Assembly (NCBI GenBank): GCA_032209605.1
Contig: JASFXZ010000003.1
Coordinates: 29,228,762-29,292,761, forward strand
Reading direction: 5' to 3'
Origin: Mactromeris polynyma
Taxonomy: Eukaryota; Mollusca; Bivalvia; Venerida; Mactridae
Length of the DNA stretch: 64,000 bases
Positions 11,132 through 26,100 of the stretch are shown here, in pieces. The notes under the pieces were generated by a model. That model had not been told where the DNA came from, searched no databases, and saw only the letters and a list, made by a program, of their open reading frames with translations. Positions within the stretch are counted from its first letter, which is position 1, and every line of letters begins with the position of its first letter. Position numbers and translations under genes: made by a program.

Positions 11132-14100
11132 TCAAGCCTTGTGTCGTGATGGCCACCCGGGTTTTCCACCGATTAAGTCTCTGTCATAATGAATGGTAAA
11201 TTTCTTGTCTAATGTTCTATTCAGTGTTGATAGTACACTTTTCTCAATCAGTTCAAAGTGTGCCCTAGGTGTATAGCCGTCTCTAACTGATCTGCAAACT
11301 GTCACAATTTTTGGGGAATATCGGTTCAGATTCTTTAAAATATTCTGCAGTATTTCGGTTCTAATGTTAATTTCATTTCTTGTTGGCACATGCTCAAGTA
11401 TTCTTGTATTATGTGGTGTGTTTGCTCCATAACAGATACTCAATCCATCATAGTCGTAAGGTTGAAATGTCTTCGAAGAAGTCATTGAACAAAACCCTGT
11501 TTGCTGTAGAGCACGTAGTTGTTTAATACGTAATCTTCCAAGTTGATGTAGAATATTTTGAATAAATGTATGCACACCAGAGATGTTGTCACACAAATAA
11601 ATACTTTTCTCTGAAACTTTTGCATTTAACAATGTTGCAAATTTGTTAAGTATGTCCAATTTTGAAATGTTCTGACATTTTGTGGAATTCAGCAGTGTCG
11701 GATCTATTTTACATGCTCTCTGCACACGCACAGTAGCTATCAAATCCATTAAAAAGATGTCAGATTCTTTTTCTTGAGCAGTTGACAATGGGCATAGGTG
11801 GGTCGAAATTGTTTCATCTAAAGAGTTTATTTTGTCATAGCTTATGTTGGCTTTAAGTAATGGTTCAATTGCATATCCACATCCGAAATAGTCTTCATCA
11901 ATATCAAGCATGATATTTTCATTGTTTGCTAACCAGTCTGATTTAGACAAGAAGGATAATACTTTAGTTTCATGAACCTCTTCTACTATTATTTTTTTTC
12001 TAATCCTACAGTTTTTATAATTAATTTCATATCCGTTATCATCTGGTTTATTATTTTCCTTTTCAGCATTTTCGGTAGATATACATTGTCTGTTTGTACC
12101 AAATGACATACACATACAGAATGTTTTCTCTTTTGTTTTATGTTTTCCTTTAGTCACATATGCCCATCCCATACCGAGGGTGTTCAACACGTATTTGTTT
12201 TCATGATTCGGATGATCCCAGTCAGGCCATATCCATATATATCTGTCTATCATACCAGCCATTGCTGAAGCCTGAAAAGTTGGATACAAATTTAGTTAAG
12301 CAAACAACGATCTTTAATACTAAGATTGTGTTTTCTTTTTTTTTATAATTATGATTGAGTATATTCCCTGAATACAATCTTTAAATTACGATTGAGCAGT
12401 AATTATTTCGTAATAAATTGTTTCTTATCCTAAAACATGAAATCGTGAACGTGAAATAATAAATTTCTTGAAATCATGACGATCATGTTCACAATGTTAG
12501 GTTTTTGGATAAAATTGTAAACTGAAGTAGCTAAATTCACGACTTGACAATTTATAGTTGATAAAAGGAGTCACTAGTGGCCTTTCGTAGCAATCAATCA
12601 TATTCTGAGTCATATATTAAGATATTGGCATAACTTTCAAGTACATGCATTAAAGTCCTGAATTAATACATTCAATGTTCATTTGAATCAAGTTATTTGA
12701 AGTGTGCACATTTAGACCGTGTACCATGAGTGAATAGCCCATTATCAGGACAGGACAAACCTTGCAGTAGGTTTTGATTGAGTTCACGGAAAAAATACTA
12801 GTAGAGCTCTTAGTCAAATAATATTCGCGAAAATGTATGTATTTTTAAGATTGCAGACAAGATAAAAACGTGGTGATTCATGCATACATCATGCAAAATG
12901 TTTCTTTTTTAAGTTCATCTTAATATTTTATGTGTTTAGACATCACATCAACAACTTCCTTATCATTTACATGAAAGTGAGAAAATGTGAAAATTGGAAG
13001 TGCCCCATTCACAAAGAATTGCATCCCCCTTAATAAACCAAATACTTGTCTAACACAAGGTATACGTGTGTGTGTAAATTTTATGCTTCTGAGTCCCCAA
13101 TGTCTCGTGCATTCTATGCATCAAGAAATTATCTGGACGAAAATCTTAGCCGAGTCCGTTCTAGGGTGACAATCTAAACTGGCTGTTAACACGAGTTCTG
13201 GTACCTGTATGAAGACATCATTTGCTTGCATTAAATATTTTAGTTGTCTGTCACTTGGCCATCTGAAGAATGGATATTCAGGAATATACCGTGGTTGTGC
13301 TAAATCACTGTGACCATCGATATGGACCTGAATTAGAATGAAACACGGAACATAAATAAAGCAAAAATAATGAACATTGCCATTGACATTCACTAAAACA
13401 TCTTCTCGATGTTCCTCTGAAATTTCAAACATTTCAAAGCATATTGATAAGTCCTCAATGCACACGCAATTGACAAAGAAGTTCAAACAATGAACTGCTG
13501 ATGGCTGGGTAGAAAAAATTACTTTCACCCGGCTAAATCATGCTAGATATATTTCATGTCAGCCAGCTTAACATTAATCAATCAGCCTAATTACTTCAAT
13601 ATTTAAGTTCTAATTCCAATGATCATATATTATGTTTACTTCGTTCATTCCCTATCATTCATACTACATATACCAGCCTGTACAACTGTCCACATAAACA
13701 TTTGTTCCGTAATGAAAATATAATGCCATTTTTGGTAATTTCTAACTTCAATTCAAAGCATTATACTTGTCTAGGCATGTTACGCCTCCATCGATTGGAA
13801 AAGAAAGTTTTATTATCTTTGATATAGTTTAAAGTATTCGGGTCTAATTTTTATCTAATATTCGATACAAGTACATTTAACATGTGATCATCGAAAGTGA
13901 CTATAATAAGTTGTAAGAACGTGTTTCACAATCGATGTAAAATAAATAAGTTTGAATAAGTTTAAAAAAACATGTGATCTAAATGTACAGTGTATAGCAA
14001 AGGGTGAACGTTAAACTAATCTAACTACATAAAAATGAAAACAGCTGATAGAGCAGTTACGTTTACAACCCTCAACATATTCATTGTTCTTGTCTATGAA

Positions 14101-17100
14101 ATAATGAAATACGTACGAGTGTGTTTCCGGTCTTTGGTATAATTCCCCGTCTGGCTGCTCCAAACCAATATGGTATAACTGTAATAAAACAGTATTCTTG
14201 ATAAGAAATATGATCATAGGACAGACACTCTTGTCTCTAATTTACGGCCTTAGTTTATGAAACGGTGCATGTATAGCAGAGGAAGATTATTTTTATCAAA
14301 CCATTAGTCTTCATATTCACACATACAGTAAAACTTCAATATTAAGACCACCCATTGGACCCTGGAAAATTGGTATTCTTATTGAGGTGGTCTTAATATT
14401 GAACAATGAAACAGTGAAAATGATCTTAATTTTGAGGTGGTCTTATTATTGAGGTGGTCTTTAAGTGAAGTTTTACTGTATATGACATACATGGTATATT
14501 AGTACTTGTTACAAAGCGGGAGTTCTGAGAAAATGTTGTCCATTATTAAATGTTAAATCGAGAGTTAAATTAAATAAACAGCTTAGCAATAGTTTCCACT
14601 GTTTATGTACTACACAAGGCCCGTTTTTATTCTCTATGTAAGTTAATAACTTAGAAAACAAGTTATCAAAGGATGACTTCATAGCTGTGTTTAAGCTTTA
14701 ATCACCTGCTTATTGATTACTATTTCTATTATTTTATGATGGCGATTATGGTTATTGTGTTTTATGATAGCGAACTAGGGTTCGTTATAAGGAGTTCAAG
14801 CTACACCCCTATTCAAGTTACCCACCCCCCTCGTAAATTGAAATTGATTTCATACAACCACCAGGAACAGTTCAGATTACCTCATCGCTGACTGATCTAA
14901 TGTGATGATATCATTTATTTGAAATCATGATAAGTTCATTTAATAAAATTAACGAATCATACAAAATTGAAAGATATTATTTAACTGCAAAAAACATCAA
15001 TACTATGTTAATTACACTGCTGTTATGGTTGATGGTGTTGCTGCTACCGATATCGTTCCTGCTGCTGTTGTTGTTTTTCCTGTTGTTGCTTTGATGCTTG
15101 TTAGTTGTATTTATATATGTTGCTGCTGTTCTTGTCAAATTACGCATGGAAAATGTGTATTAATGTAAATAAACATATATAAGGAAAACAGGGCGGTAAC
15201 TTGAAACCGTATGTGATAACTGGTAATCACCTTCAAGTTACACGGTGGGGGGGGACAGATTTCGCCCTACTTTCCAAGAATATAAACACGATCTTAAGTT
15301 ACTGGGAGGTAACTTGCAGCGGGGTTGTATTAAATTTCTATACCGGCACATGACAGGTTAGATTTTATCCAGTCACTGCGAAACAGGAAAATTTGCTGTA
15401 AACGTTAAAACACAACAACAAAAAAACAATAATATTTAAGAAAGGTAGTCTTGACGAAATCAAATAAACTTTAATTTTGCACTTATAAAGATAATATCAG
15501 GAGTCGGCAATGTTAACCAATGTATACGTATGTATTTAGATATTGCTTTCACAATCAACGGATCTTTTGAACAACATTTGAAGCTTTAGGTGGCCAGGTT
15601 TAAAGTATGTTTATATAATGAAATTGTATATAAATAAGTTTAATAGTGTAAGTGTATGTCACAGTTTAGATATTTTAATCATGCCCATTTGAACAACAGC
15701 TCAGAAGTGCTGGAATTTCGTAAGGCAGATAAATTAGAATCAACACAAAATCAGTTTTGTAAACAAGTGCAATGTCAGAAACAAACTCAAATCTATTTCC
15801 TCTGTGGCGATTAAGGCAAATTGTCTTTGAGTATAAGACGACTTGTCACTATCAAGCAACTTTGGTTGTAAAACACGTTCAGAGGATAGAACACTCACTA
15901 TTAGCAAACTAATGATCGCATGTTTAATGATTTAAATTCATTGTACATATCCCAACAAGCAGAACCAGGCACCAGAAGTTAAGACCATTGAAAAAACGAC
16001 CGGATTTTATCACAATATACAGTTTTTTCTAGGCGTAAGCAATCATACATCATTTCTTATCTTGTTTACTCAAGGAATACGATACACGTTTATACAAAAA
16101 AGGAAGGAAGAATAAAATGTCTCATCCCAAGCAGATCCTTGCAGTCTAATTCCTAACTTTAGTTTCAAATCGTATCTAAGTGTTAAAACATGAAAGATAT
16201 GTACAACTGTGTTTACAGGCTCGGATTCAGAAATTCCAAACCATTCCAACCATTACTAAACGTATAATGTCGAGTCACAGGTTAGAAATTTAAAATGGAA
16301 GCCGGCTTATCCCTAAGAGAATTCCAAGAAATAAAAAAAATGTAACATATGCAAATATCTCGAATACTGTTTCCATTTTACTGGAATGCACACATGTTTT
16401 AGAAAGAAGAAAGTATATCAAGAATTTAGGAGACGACCAAAAAATCCAAATTGTATAGAAGTAAATGTATTAACACAGGGGTTATGTTATATTTGTAAAC
16501 GTGTTAAACTGCAATGCCTTGTATTTATATGTATACATTATTTCCTCTTCTTGTGCTTTCTGGATTTATGTCATTACTTGGATCCATTTTGTTTGTTTTT
16601 ATGATCCTATTATTTCAACATTTATTCCACAAATGTAAAAGAAATCCAATTGTGATATCGATAAAACGTGAAAAATACATTGAGTAAAAATGAGCGTAAT
16701 TCAAAAACCACATGCACTTCTCATCAAAAGACATAATTATACTCCGTACTTTAGATTGGGATACACACACGGTATTCTCTGTTGTCAAAGAAATATTGGA
16801 ATTCACTGAGCCGATTGCCTAAGCAAGCAAGGAAACGACAAATATTCATGAAAACTGGTAATTTCTGTCCCAAATATAACTTTAAACAGACAATAAAATA
16901 GCATAACAGGCTAAACCTAGACATCAAGACGGATGTTACACGCTTCCAGGATATGGTTACGCCTGCCCATTATCCGTGTTACGTCAACGATGGAACATTG
17001 GTATCAAATGTATACAGATAAAAAACTTCCGGTTGCGTGCTTTTACTTGTATTGTACATTGCGCAGCAAAACATGCACCAATGATTTGTAAATCATGTTT

Positions 17101-20100
17101 GTCTGCATAGAAAGGTCGAACAACGCATTGATATTAAGTAGAATGTTTATGGGTGACAGCGAAAGGTTTTAGCTAAAATAGCATATCGAGATTAGCTACA
17201 TTGAGCAACATACACGTAGACGAGATATTTATGTGATACCACTTCGAGAATGGCGTGATATATACAATAAGTGGAGTTGAATATTTATGTTTTATTTACA
17301 TAAGCAAAATCCTTGCTATTTAACGGAGCCCAAGCATTGGCAATACATGAGTCTGTCTTCACATCGTATCAAAGTGAATTAATCGGCAGGATATAACCGA
17401 TCATTTGGTCTCGAAACTTTCTATCAATATTTATCGGTTTCCCTTAAAATTATATCATCATCAAACATTGTTCATACTTGGATAATTGTACTACTTCAAC
17501 ATAACGAGTGTCATAAATCCAATTTTGAAGAACAAGCACGCAGAAATCAGGGATTGTTTTCCTAGCTAATATTGATCGATACTGATTGTAACAAACATAA
17601 TATGTCCAAAAATCTTATCCAATAAATACTGCGATAGAATAGTTATAGATTAGCTACACGATGTGTAAGGGAAAACAAAACTACCTAAGATAACATTTTA
17701 TACTTTATGATTCTGAGTTTAATAGACTGCTCTACGTGAATTGTTGCGCAACGTCTTGGTTCTCAGTTTAATCGACTGCTCTACGTGAATTGTTGCACAA
17801 CGCCTTGACAGTACGTGCATTCTTGGCAGTAAAAACTCTTCTACACATGTGTAATTCCAGATAAAGTATTGCGTTGTGTTATGTTTATGTTACTTGAACA
17901 TGATAACAGCGTTATGTTGCAGAATTTTGCACAAAGTTATATTATACCCCACGGTGTTACACGAATAATCAGCTTTGAATGTTCGTGGTCACGTATTGTT
18001 GTTTACTATTGCTTGGGCACCAATACTGTCAATTGCATTATTACAGTCGACAACTGATGTCAATGATGTCAGCTATCAGCGGATACCACTTCTGTCAAAT
18101 ACCTGTATGACCGTCGACGATGGATATCAATGCGGTCAGCTATTGTCGGGGACCACTATTGTCAACTACATGTATGACCGTCGACGATAGATATCAATGC
18201 TGTCAACTATTGTCGGGGACCACTCTTGCCAACTACATGTATGACCGTCGACGAAAGATATCAATGCTGTCAACTATTGTCGGGGACCACTATTGTCAAA
18301 TACATGTATGACCATCGACGATGGATATCAATGCTGTCAACTATTGTCGGGGACCACTACAGTCTACTACATGTATGACCGTCGACGATGGATATCAATG
18401 ATGTGAACTATTGTCGGGGACCACTATTGTCAACTACATGTACGACCATCGACGATGGATATCAATGCTGTCAACTATTGTCGGGGACCACTACTGGCAA
18501 ATGCATGTATGACCGTCGACGATGGATATCAATGCTGTCAACTATTGTTGGGGACCACTACTGGCAAATGCATGTATGACCGTCGACGGTGGATATCAAT
18601 GCTGTCAACTATTGTAGGGAACCACTACTGTCAAATGCATGTATGACCGTCGACGATGGATATCAATGCTGTCAAATATTGTCGGGGACCACTATTGTCA
18701 AATACATGTATGACCGTCGACGATGGATATCAATGCTGTCAACTATTGTAGGGGACCACTATTGTATACTACATGTATGACCGTCGACGATTGATATCAA
18801 TGCTGTTAACTATTGTAGGGGACCACTATTGTCTACTACATGTATGACCGTCGACGATAGATATCTTTGCTGTCAACTATTGTCGGGGACCGCTAGTGTC
18901 AACTGCATGTATTGATGCTGACAATTGATGCCTTTGCTGTCAACTATTGCCGGTGACCACTAGTGTCAACTGCATGTATTGATGCTGACAATTGATGCCT
19001 TTGCTGTCAACTATTGCCGGCGACCACTAGTGTCAACTACATATGTATGACTGTAAACAATTGATGTCAATTATTACTAACCTATTTTAAATTTACAACT
19101 CACTGATACCGATAATTGTTCTCAGGAAAACAAATCTCGCAATACATGCATAAGGCAATTAATCAATCGATGATGAATGTTTATTTGTTCACTGAGCTGA
19201 TTTACACAGATAAGTACAAGTTAAACTACGTACTGACTCTGAATGCTGGCATACTGTATCTACTCGTCTATAAAACATGGCTACTGCCCAGTACTATAAT
19301 CGTTGACACCTATACAACTATTAGAAATATGAGATGTTCGATGAACAGCAACGGCTTTGTCTTTTGCTATTACTTTTACTCTTCGACAATTAGATCCAAT
19401 CTGGTTACAGTTTGCTTAGGCTTGAATTACTTGGATCTTAATCAAACTGGTTTGTTTTCCGTGTCTGGAATGCAACCTGCGTAACCGCAATACTATTTGA
19501 ACGTGTACACTTCGCATTGTTGTTTGGTGTATATACAATGTATTTATGTACCAGTCGATATTCACAGAAAGTGATGTCTCGTCAAGCACTGCTTAACATT
19601 GTATAATAAATTATCTATTTCCCTTCACTTGGAAAAGATATATACATCTACTGTACACTTTTAAGGCAATATGACAGTCAACTACTCGTACATGTAGTAC
19701 TTAACGCGGAGGACATTAAATTCTCGCCACAAACAAAACAAACTCCCACTCTTCCCCTCCGATCATGTGTCTTCCACACAAAAAGTTGTAGGTTTCCGCT
19801 TCAAGTAGCCTAACCAAATACATGATTGTTTGTGAAAAGGGAAAACGACCAACAGCCTTGCCATAACACGATGCATTCGCTACTGACAAGGTTTAAAAAA
19901 TATTTATTTAAAAAAACATTGCCAAATATAATGTTCAGTATAATAACACATTAACGTCGGTGAATAGTATTATAGATTGTCAATCAGAAATAAAGAGTGA
20001 ACAAGCTGGTGACGAATCTTCAATGTTACATTCGGATTTAAGTGATAGCTAAAAGCTCTGTTAAAAAGAAATGAAATATCGATAAATATAAATGTATTTC

Positions 20101-23100
20101 ACATATACTTGTTGAAGAACTTAAATGATATTGTGAACATTTAATTGCCCTGTTACAATTCGCAATCGGTGGACCAATCATAAAAAGCTTTTAATAATAA
20201 TTATGTTCCCCGGCACTTCACATGCATAGTTTATAACTTTATATACATACTCGTGTATTTGTCCAATAAAACATCCTGAATCTTCACCAAATATTAATGG
20301 TAGATTTGAGATAGTAATACTCAAAGTTGTTTACGATGAAATAAAAACAGTGACATTTGATTGCTCACGGTATATTTCCCTTTAGGTCGAAGCTGTACCA
20401 TCGTGTAAGTAGAAGTACCGAACATTTTGTGTTGTTGATGTATATTGATAGTAATCTTTATAAATTAATGTTTTTGTACAATCATGCATGAAGTTTGGAT
20501 TTTTAAAAGCTTGGGTTATGAATCTGTATGAGGTGACACAAATCAAATTAATAGCTTTAGCTACATCTTTTCTCTGATCACAACCCTAGAATTGAATTAC
20601 CTTGACGGTTTCGACAACACCTGTACTTAAAATGCTGTTTTTTCATATTGTATCACTGTCGTTTGTCATGTGTTGTATGTATAAATAAATGTACATGTAC
20701 TTACTCTCATAGAGTATGTTAATATTATTACTATAAATTGTATAAATTGGATGATAAGTATTATACTTAAATCCAGATATTATATATTATTAAATCATTC
20801 CGTTCTTTTCTGTTGTCTTCCTCAGAAATTTCACACTACGGAAAGTAGTGTGAAATTACCGAAGATGACTGAGATGTCATTCGTGTGAAATTTCTTAGGA
20901 AGACAACAGGTGTTGCAGAAAAATGTAGCTAAATGGATTATACCAACCTAATAAACAGTTTATAGTTAATAGCTACTTCGAAAATATGCCAATACGTAGT
21001 TCTCACATCTACGATATTTACCTCCCTTGTTCTGAATTGTCGGCCATTTTGATAGGCAAATTTACTTGAAGTTTATGGGGAATATATTGTAAACAATGAT
21101 AAACTAATGCGATATACAAAAGATTACAAAAATGGATACAATATTTACTTAAAAATCAATGACAAACAAAACGAAGTCTACTTCTGGAGAACAGAAACTA
21201 CAATATTCTCATTTTTCTACAAACATTTCGCAGTGTGAAACCAGAGACGATTGTTTTCATGGAAACAGGACTGACTGGTAGCAGCTGTATATGTAATGAA
21301 TTATAATCATTTCAATGATAAGATATAATTAACCATCTGGCAAAGGTTTGAAATATATTACTTTACAAAGCTGTATATAAATGCTAGTGATCAACTGCGT
21401 ATTCGCGGTAAATGTGTAGAAAATGTTTTCTCAGTCGATGACTTTCATAGTGTCATAATACACACGCGCTAGCATGCTATTAGGATACATATACAAATTT
21501 ATATGCGAACAAATGCGTATGTCTCAGACGAATAGTTCAAAATGTTAATCACGTCAGAATATAGAATGTATTACAGACTGGTATTCATTACACTTCATTT
21601 CAGATTTCTGCTTTATACTTCATTTTGATCGATAGATTCGTTTACATCGTCCAAGTATGAAGAGCATTATGTATGCATTTTTAAATAAACGATTAATAAA
21701 TGTATTATATATTTATGTATAGATATATTAAATCCAGTAAATTTCGGTGAATTTACCGAAATCCATTTCGGATCTGGAGTGACCAGCAATCGTAACATCT
21801 CGGCATTTTTTGTAATGTTGCATAACAAATCTTAAACTTCAAATATCTTGAAAAAAGATGGTCAGTGCATTTTGAAGGTTAAGATTTGTTGTGCAACATA
21901 AATGTCCGAGATGTTACGATTGCGAGTCACTCCAGATCCAAAAAGGATTTCGGTAAAATCACCGAAATTCAGTGGAATTCGGTAAGGTAACGCACCCCTT
22001 ATCGAAAGGTTTACCAATCCGCGTCACGGTTACAAACGTTGTTCGGTTGAAGAGATATGCAAATAAATAAGCCATGTTCGTACGGCTGGCCCGAAAATGT
22101 GTGTACACTTTGTACAAGAGTCAAAAGAGCAATAACTTGGCGGCGACTTTGATGTCTGCATCAATATTTGTCTTGTTTGATTGTTTGGATTGTTTTGTTG
22201 TAGCTTGTGTTAGTTTAGGAGGATTTTTTATTTATAGTCTTATAAGAAACAACAAACTGAATTATTGTTTCGGCAAATACATGTTATTTGTCATTTACAC
22301 TAAATTAATTGTATAAAAGTAGCCTAGACACAAATTATACACATTTCATGGTATTCCGAAAAATGTCCGAGTACTCGAGTACCGCTCGTTCCTATCTCTA
22401 TTTTTTTTACATTTTACAGTTACCTGTTTATAATCACCTATTATTAGGCTGTGCACGCTATGTACAAAGGCTATAATCAACAATTAATTCAACATAAATC
22501 AAATATAGTTTTATTTTAAACTTAATGTTTTACATAGATTGTCAAACTTGACCTTATACACGACCGCTTCCTGTGTTACTAACAAGTACGAGTATGGAAT
22601 TCAGCGTTTATGTTTGTATTTAGTCTCTGCTTCGTACTCGCAACCTTCGGATCAGGAGACAAACTATGTACCCGACCATAGACCACCACGAATGATCGAC
22701 AGAAACGTGTAAGACTCGTGTTTATCAGCAATATAAATGAACTGGAATACGCATTTATCCATGGCATGATTTTCCCCACTTATTTGCTCTCATTTCAGCA
22801 ATATCACACTGATGGAAACACAATACCTTTCAGACACATATATATTTGAAAAGCATGCACTAAAGATATAGAGGCAACATCTAAATGTTTCGGTGTCACA
22901 CATTGTTGTTTGTATCGAACGCTGTACAAAGTAGTTAATAAAAGCATCCCGTAAATGGAAAGTGTTGTACTTTACCAACAAATTGTATTTTACGGCTGTT
23001 TCTATCTAATATCTAAATGTTAGTTTGTAATCGATGGCGCCACGGACATTTCTAGCTTACAATCATAATAAAAAGTATGTTAAGCCGTGATGCGTGTCTT

Positions 23101-26100
23101 GTTTCGTTTGATTCATGACGGTTATATCACACAATATGAAGATACATCATAGAACAGAAAGGAACATTTTATTTGTTTTGACTTGTACATGGTTCATCGT
23201 CATACAATCACATACACAGTACAAAATATACAGTACATCACATGGGAACATGAAACGAACGGAAGAGAAAAAGAAAACAGGGGGAATACAACAAGTTTTA
23301 GAGGACAAACAAATCATATGACGTTATAAAAGAGAAAAGGTGAACAAAATGGCAAAAAGTGTTCGAGGGTGACAATCAAATTATGGTAATGTTAAATATC
23401 TTGTCTTAAGGCGTCTTTTACGAACTTAGCAACGTTGCATAAAGTTACTTTGTTTTTCAATTTGAGCAATTCAAGAAATTTGAACATTGACGGAAATCGT
23501 TAAAAGATGGTTATAAACATATAATGGAAAACAGTCCTCAACGTCATTAGAATTACAACATAAAAATTTTCTATTTATTCCATTCTTCCCATACCGTCCC
23601 GTTGAAATACGTAAGGGTGAAATGTTTAATCTAAGTTTTGAGTAATAAGGGCGTAAATCGTGAGAAACAAGATCAAGATAATCTTCGTATTCAAACTTCA
23701 GTTTAAAATTGTTATACACATCTAAAGAGAGAAGTGTTCAAACATCCACTTCGAGTCAGTTTTTAATCCAAACGCATGTATTACACACCTATTGTGAAAC
23801 AGGTTATGTACATGTACCAACTTAATATTAATCACTTTCGATTGCTGCTTCCTAGGTTACTAAACAGTACTTGCGCCAAATGCAGGGATTGTCAAGTTCT
23901 TGCTCAAAATCGAGTCAGTACTGTGTACATATTATTTCAACAAATATTTACCGCTTCTACCAAATAATTTGGGGTAAGGATGTAACGAATGGGCATAATG
24001 AGTGTGCTTTACGACTTATATAGTACTGTAAAGTATTATTATCTAGAGTTGTATCTATAAATAGATGTCTGGGCATGCGACCTTTTCCGTAATAAATACA
24101 GCACATTTCAGACAACAGTGATACTAGATAATTATATTTATATAAAGCACATGAACAGCTATACAATTTCTTTTCTGTACTATATTTATATCAGTAGATA
24201 CCGGTATTTGACATTCAAAACAATTTATTATGAACAAGCTTGTTAAAAGGCACTCCTATAGTTCTTAGTGCATGCGCAGAATACGTGCAATGCAATTCGT
24301 ACCAGCCTTAACATTCATCGCCGTGAAATAGCCGCTGTTGTAGAGAAAAATACTAAGTACATTTGCAGATATATTAGCATACTTGTTGAATGGAATGTCG
24401 TGGAAACCAACACCCCCATCCATCATCGTATTGCATCTATTATACTAAGAATTCTCCCCGGGTTAGTGGAAGATAAAATTATATGATAGATGTGTTTTGA
24501 TATTTGTTTAAATAATATTACATGTATGATATTCTAACCTATCCATCATGACTGTCATGTTCTTTTGTTAGTTACTTGAACATGAATATTTGGGATAATA
24601 TCACATGATGTAAACCAATAGGATTAACTCGGCGTACGCATCCCACGATAGTAACAGGCCAAGGGGGTCTGATAGATCGGTGTGATCGATCACATTAAAA
24701 ACGTGCTATTCGGGGTGTAGCGGATTGACAATAGATGAATAGTAATTTCGAATCGACCTTTGTCGCATAAACTTCACATCCTATACAGCAGAGAGTGAAG
24801 CATTCAAATACAAAAATACATATAATTATATAATATTTACGTAGAATGTCGAATTTGGTTGAAAAATTGTGTACGTGTATTGGTATACTATTTTTAACCC
24901 CAGATGCACAACTTCGCATGCTGATAACCATTTCTGTAAACTCACGACTCTTACTAAAATGCGTTTGACACAAAAAAAAACGCCGGACCGCCCCCCAGCC
25001 GAATTCGCCAAAGAGTTTTCCGCCGTAAAAACTTGTCAAAAAATCGAAAAAATCCGTCTAGAATTGAATAAAATATTGGTCGCGCACTCATTTTGCCTGA
25101 GTATTGAATACAGTGTATTTGGAAACCTAACATACATGTATAAGTTTAACAAAAGTGGTTCAGATATTGAGGAAGTTAATTATATACTGGAGGAAATTTG
25201 AGTAGAGGACATGTCTAGGTTATGAAAACGCCTAAGTAGGTTACATTTTTTTCAAACATACAGAAAAAGGATGAGTGTCAATAGCCATTGGTTAAATGGT
25301 CGTCTATGGTGAATAAATGCATCGTTTCTTTAACTTTTATTTATTTTCCTGGTAGGCTACAAGTATGCCGACGTAAATACATGTAGTCGCTCACTGAAAT
25401 ACATTTAATACAATGCGACTATCAAGACTTATATATAGATACTAAATATGTTTTGCAGAAGCTAGCAGGTGTGTAATGGCTAATGGAAAGATGTCTATTA
25501 TCATAAAGTCTTTGAAGGGATTACTGCATTATAACCAGACTATCTACTTACATTTGTTGGATGTAAGTGGAGAAACCAGAAAGCAACAAGTTTTATCTTT
25601 CATTTTGACGACACATATATTCTCCTATCGATTTTTCTTATAACCACTATTTTGGTTTGAACTGTTTTTTTCAAAGATTGGATAAGAATATACAGTAAAA
25701 CCTAGATAATAAGATCACCAATGGGACCCTTGAAAACTGGTCTTATCATTGAGGTGGTCTTTACGTGAGGTTTTACTGTAATTAACTTGATAACATAAGT
25801 ATCCTCGTCATTTATAAAAAAAGGCTGCAAACAGTCCGGAACTCTGGATCAAATTGAATGTCCAAATTGGTACATCAATATTCGAAATTTTTGACATAAA
25901 TTCTATCAATAACTTAATTCGATGGCATTTTCTCACAAAGTTGTATAGAATTGAAGTTGACAATAGTTGTTACAACGATATTCCCCAATTCGCTCGCGGA
26001 TACCACAGTACCTTCATATATACATGAATAATGTTGGTTTAAAACTTAAATCTTTAGTAAAATTACACTATTTTTGTAACTGATCATATATGCATTTTGG

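Larger units (their letters stand above)
15049..21094. repeat. Intragenic duplicated block, copy A
   Basis: Direct-orientation counterpart of 1-5728, lying wholly inside intron 1 of UPF0489 copy A. Compared with copy B it lacks the 543-bp MITE, has a longer 67-bp minisatellite (18003-19040), has about 70 extra bases near 15140-15210, and has a 189-bp insertion at 20621. Near 17700-17790 about 60 bp (ctgctctacgtgaattgttg and neighbours) is itself repeated. The matching reading frames are not preserved between the copies, so I treat the block as non-coding. Confidence 0.9.

Noticed and set aside
18120..18780. Several 63-residue frames with repeated peptides such as [13 protein letters not shown]
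   Set aside because: They are the 67-bp minisatellite read in successive registers; the same peptide recurs only because the period is not a multiple of three.
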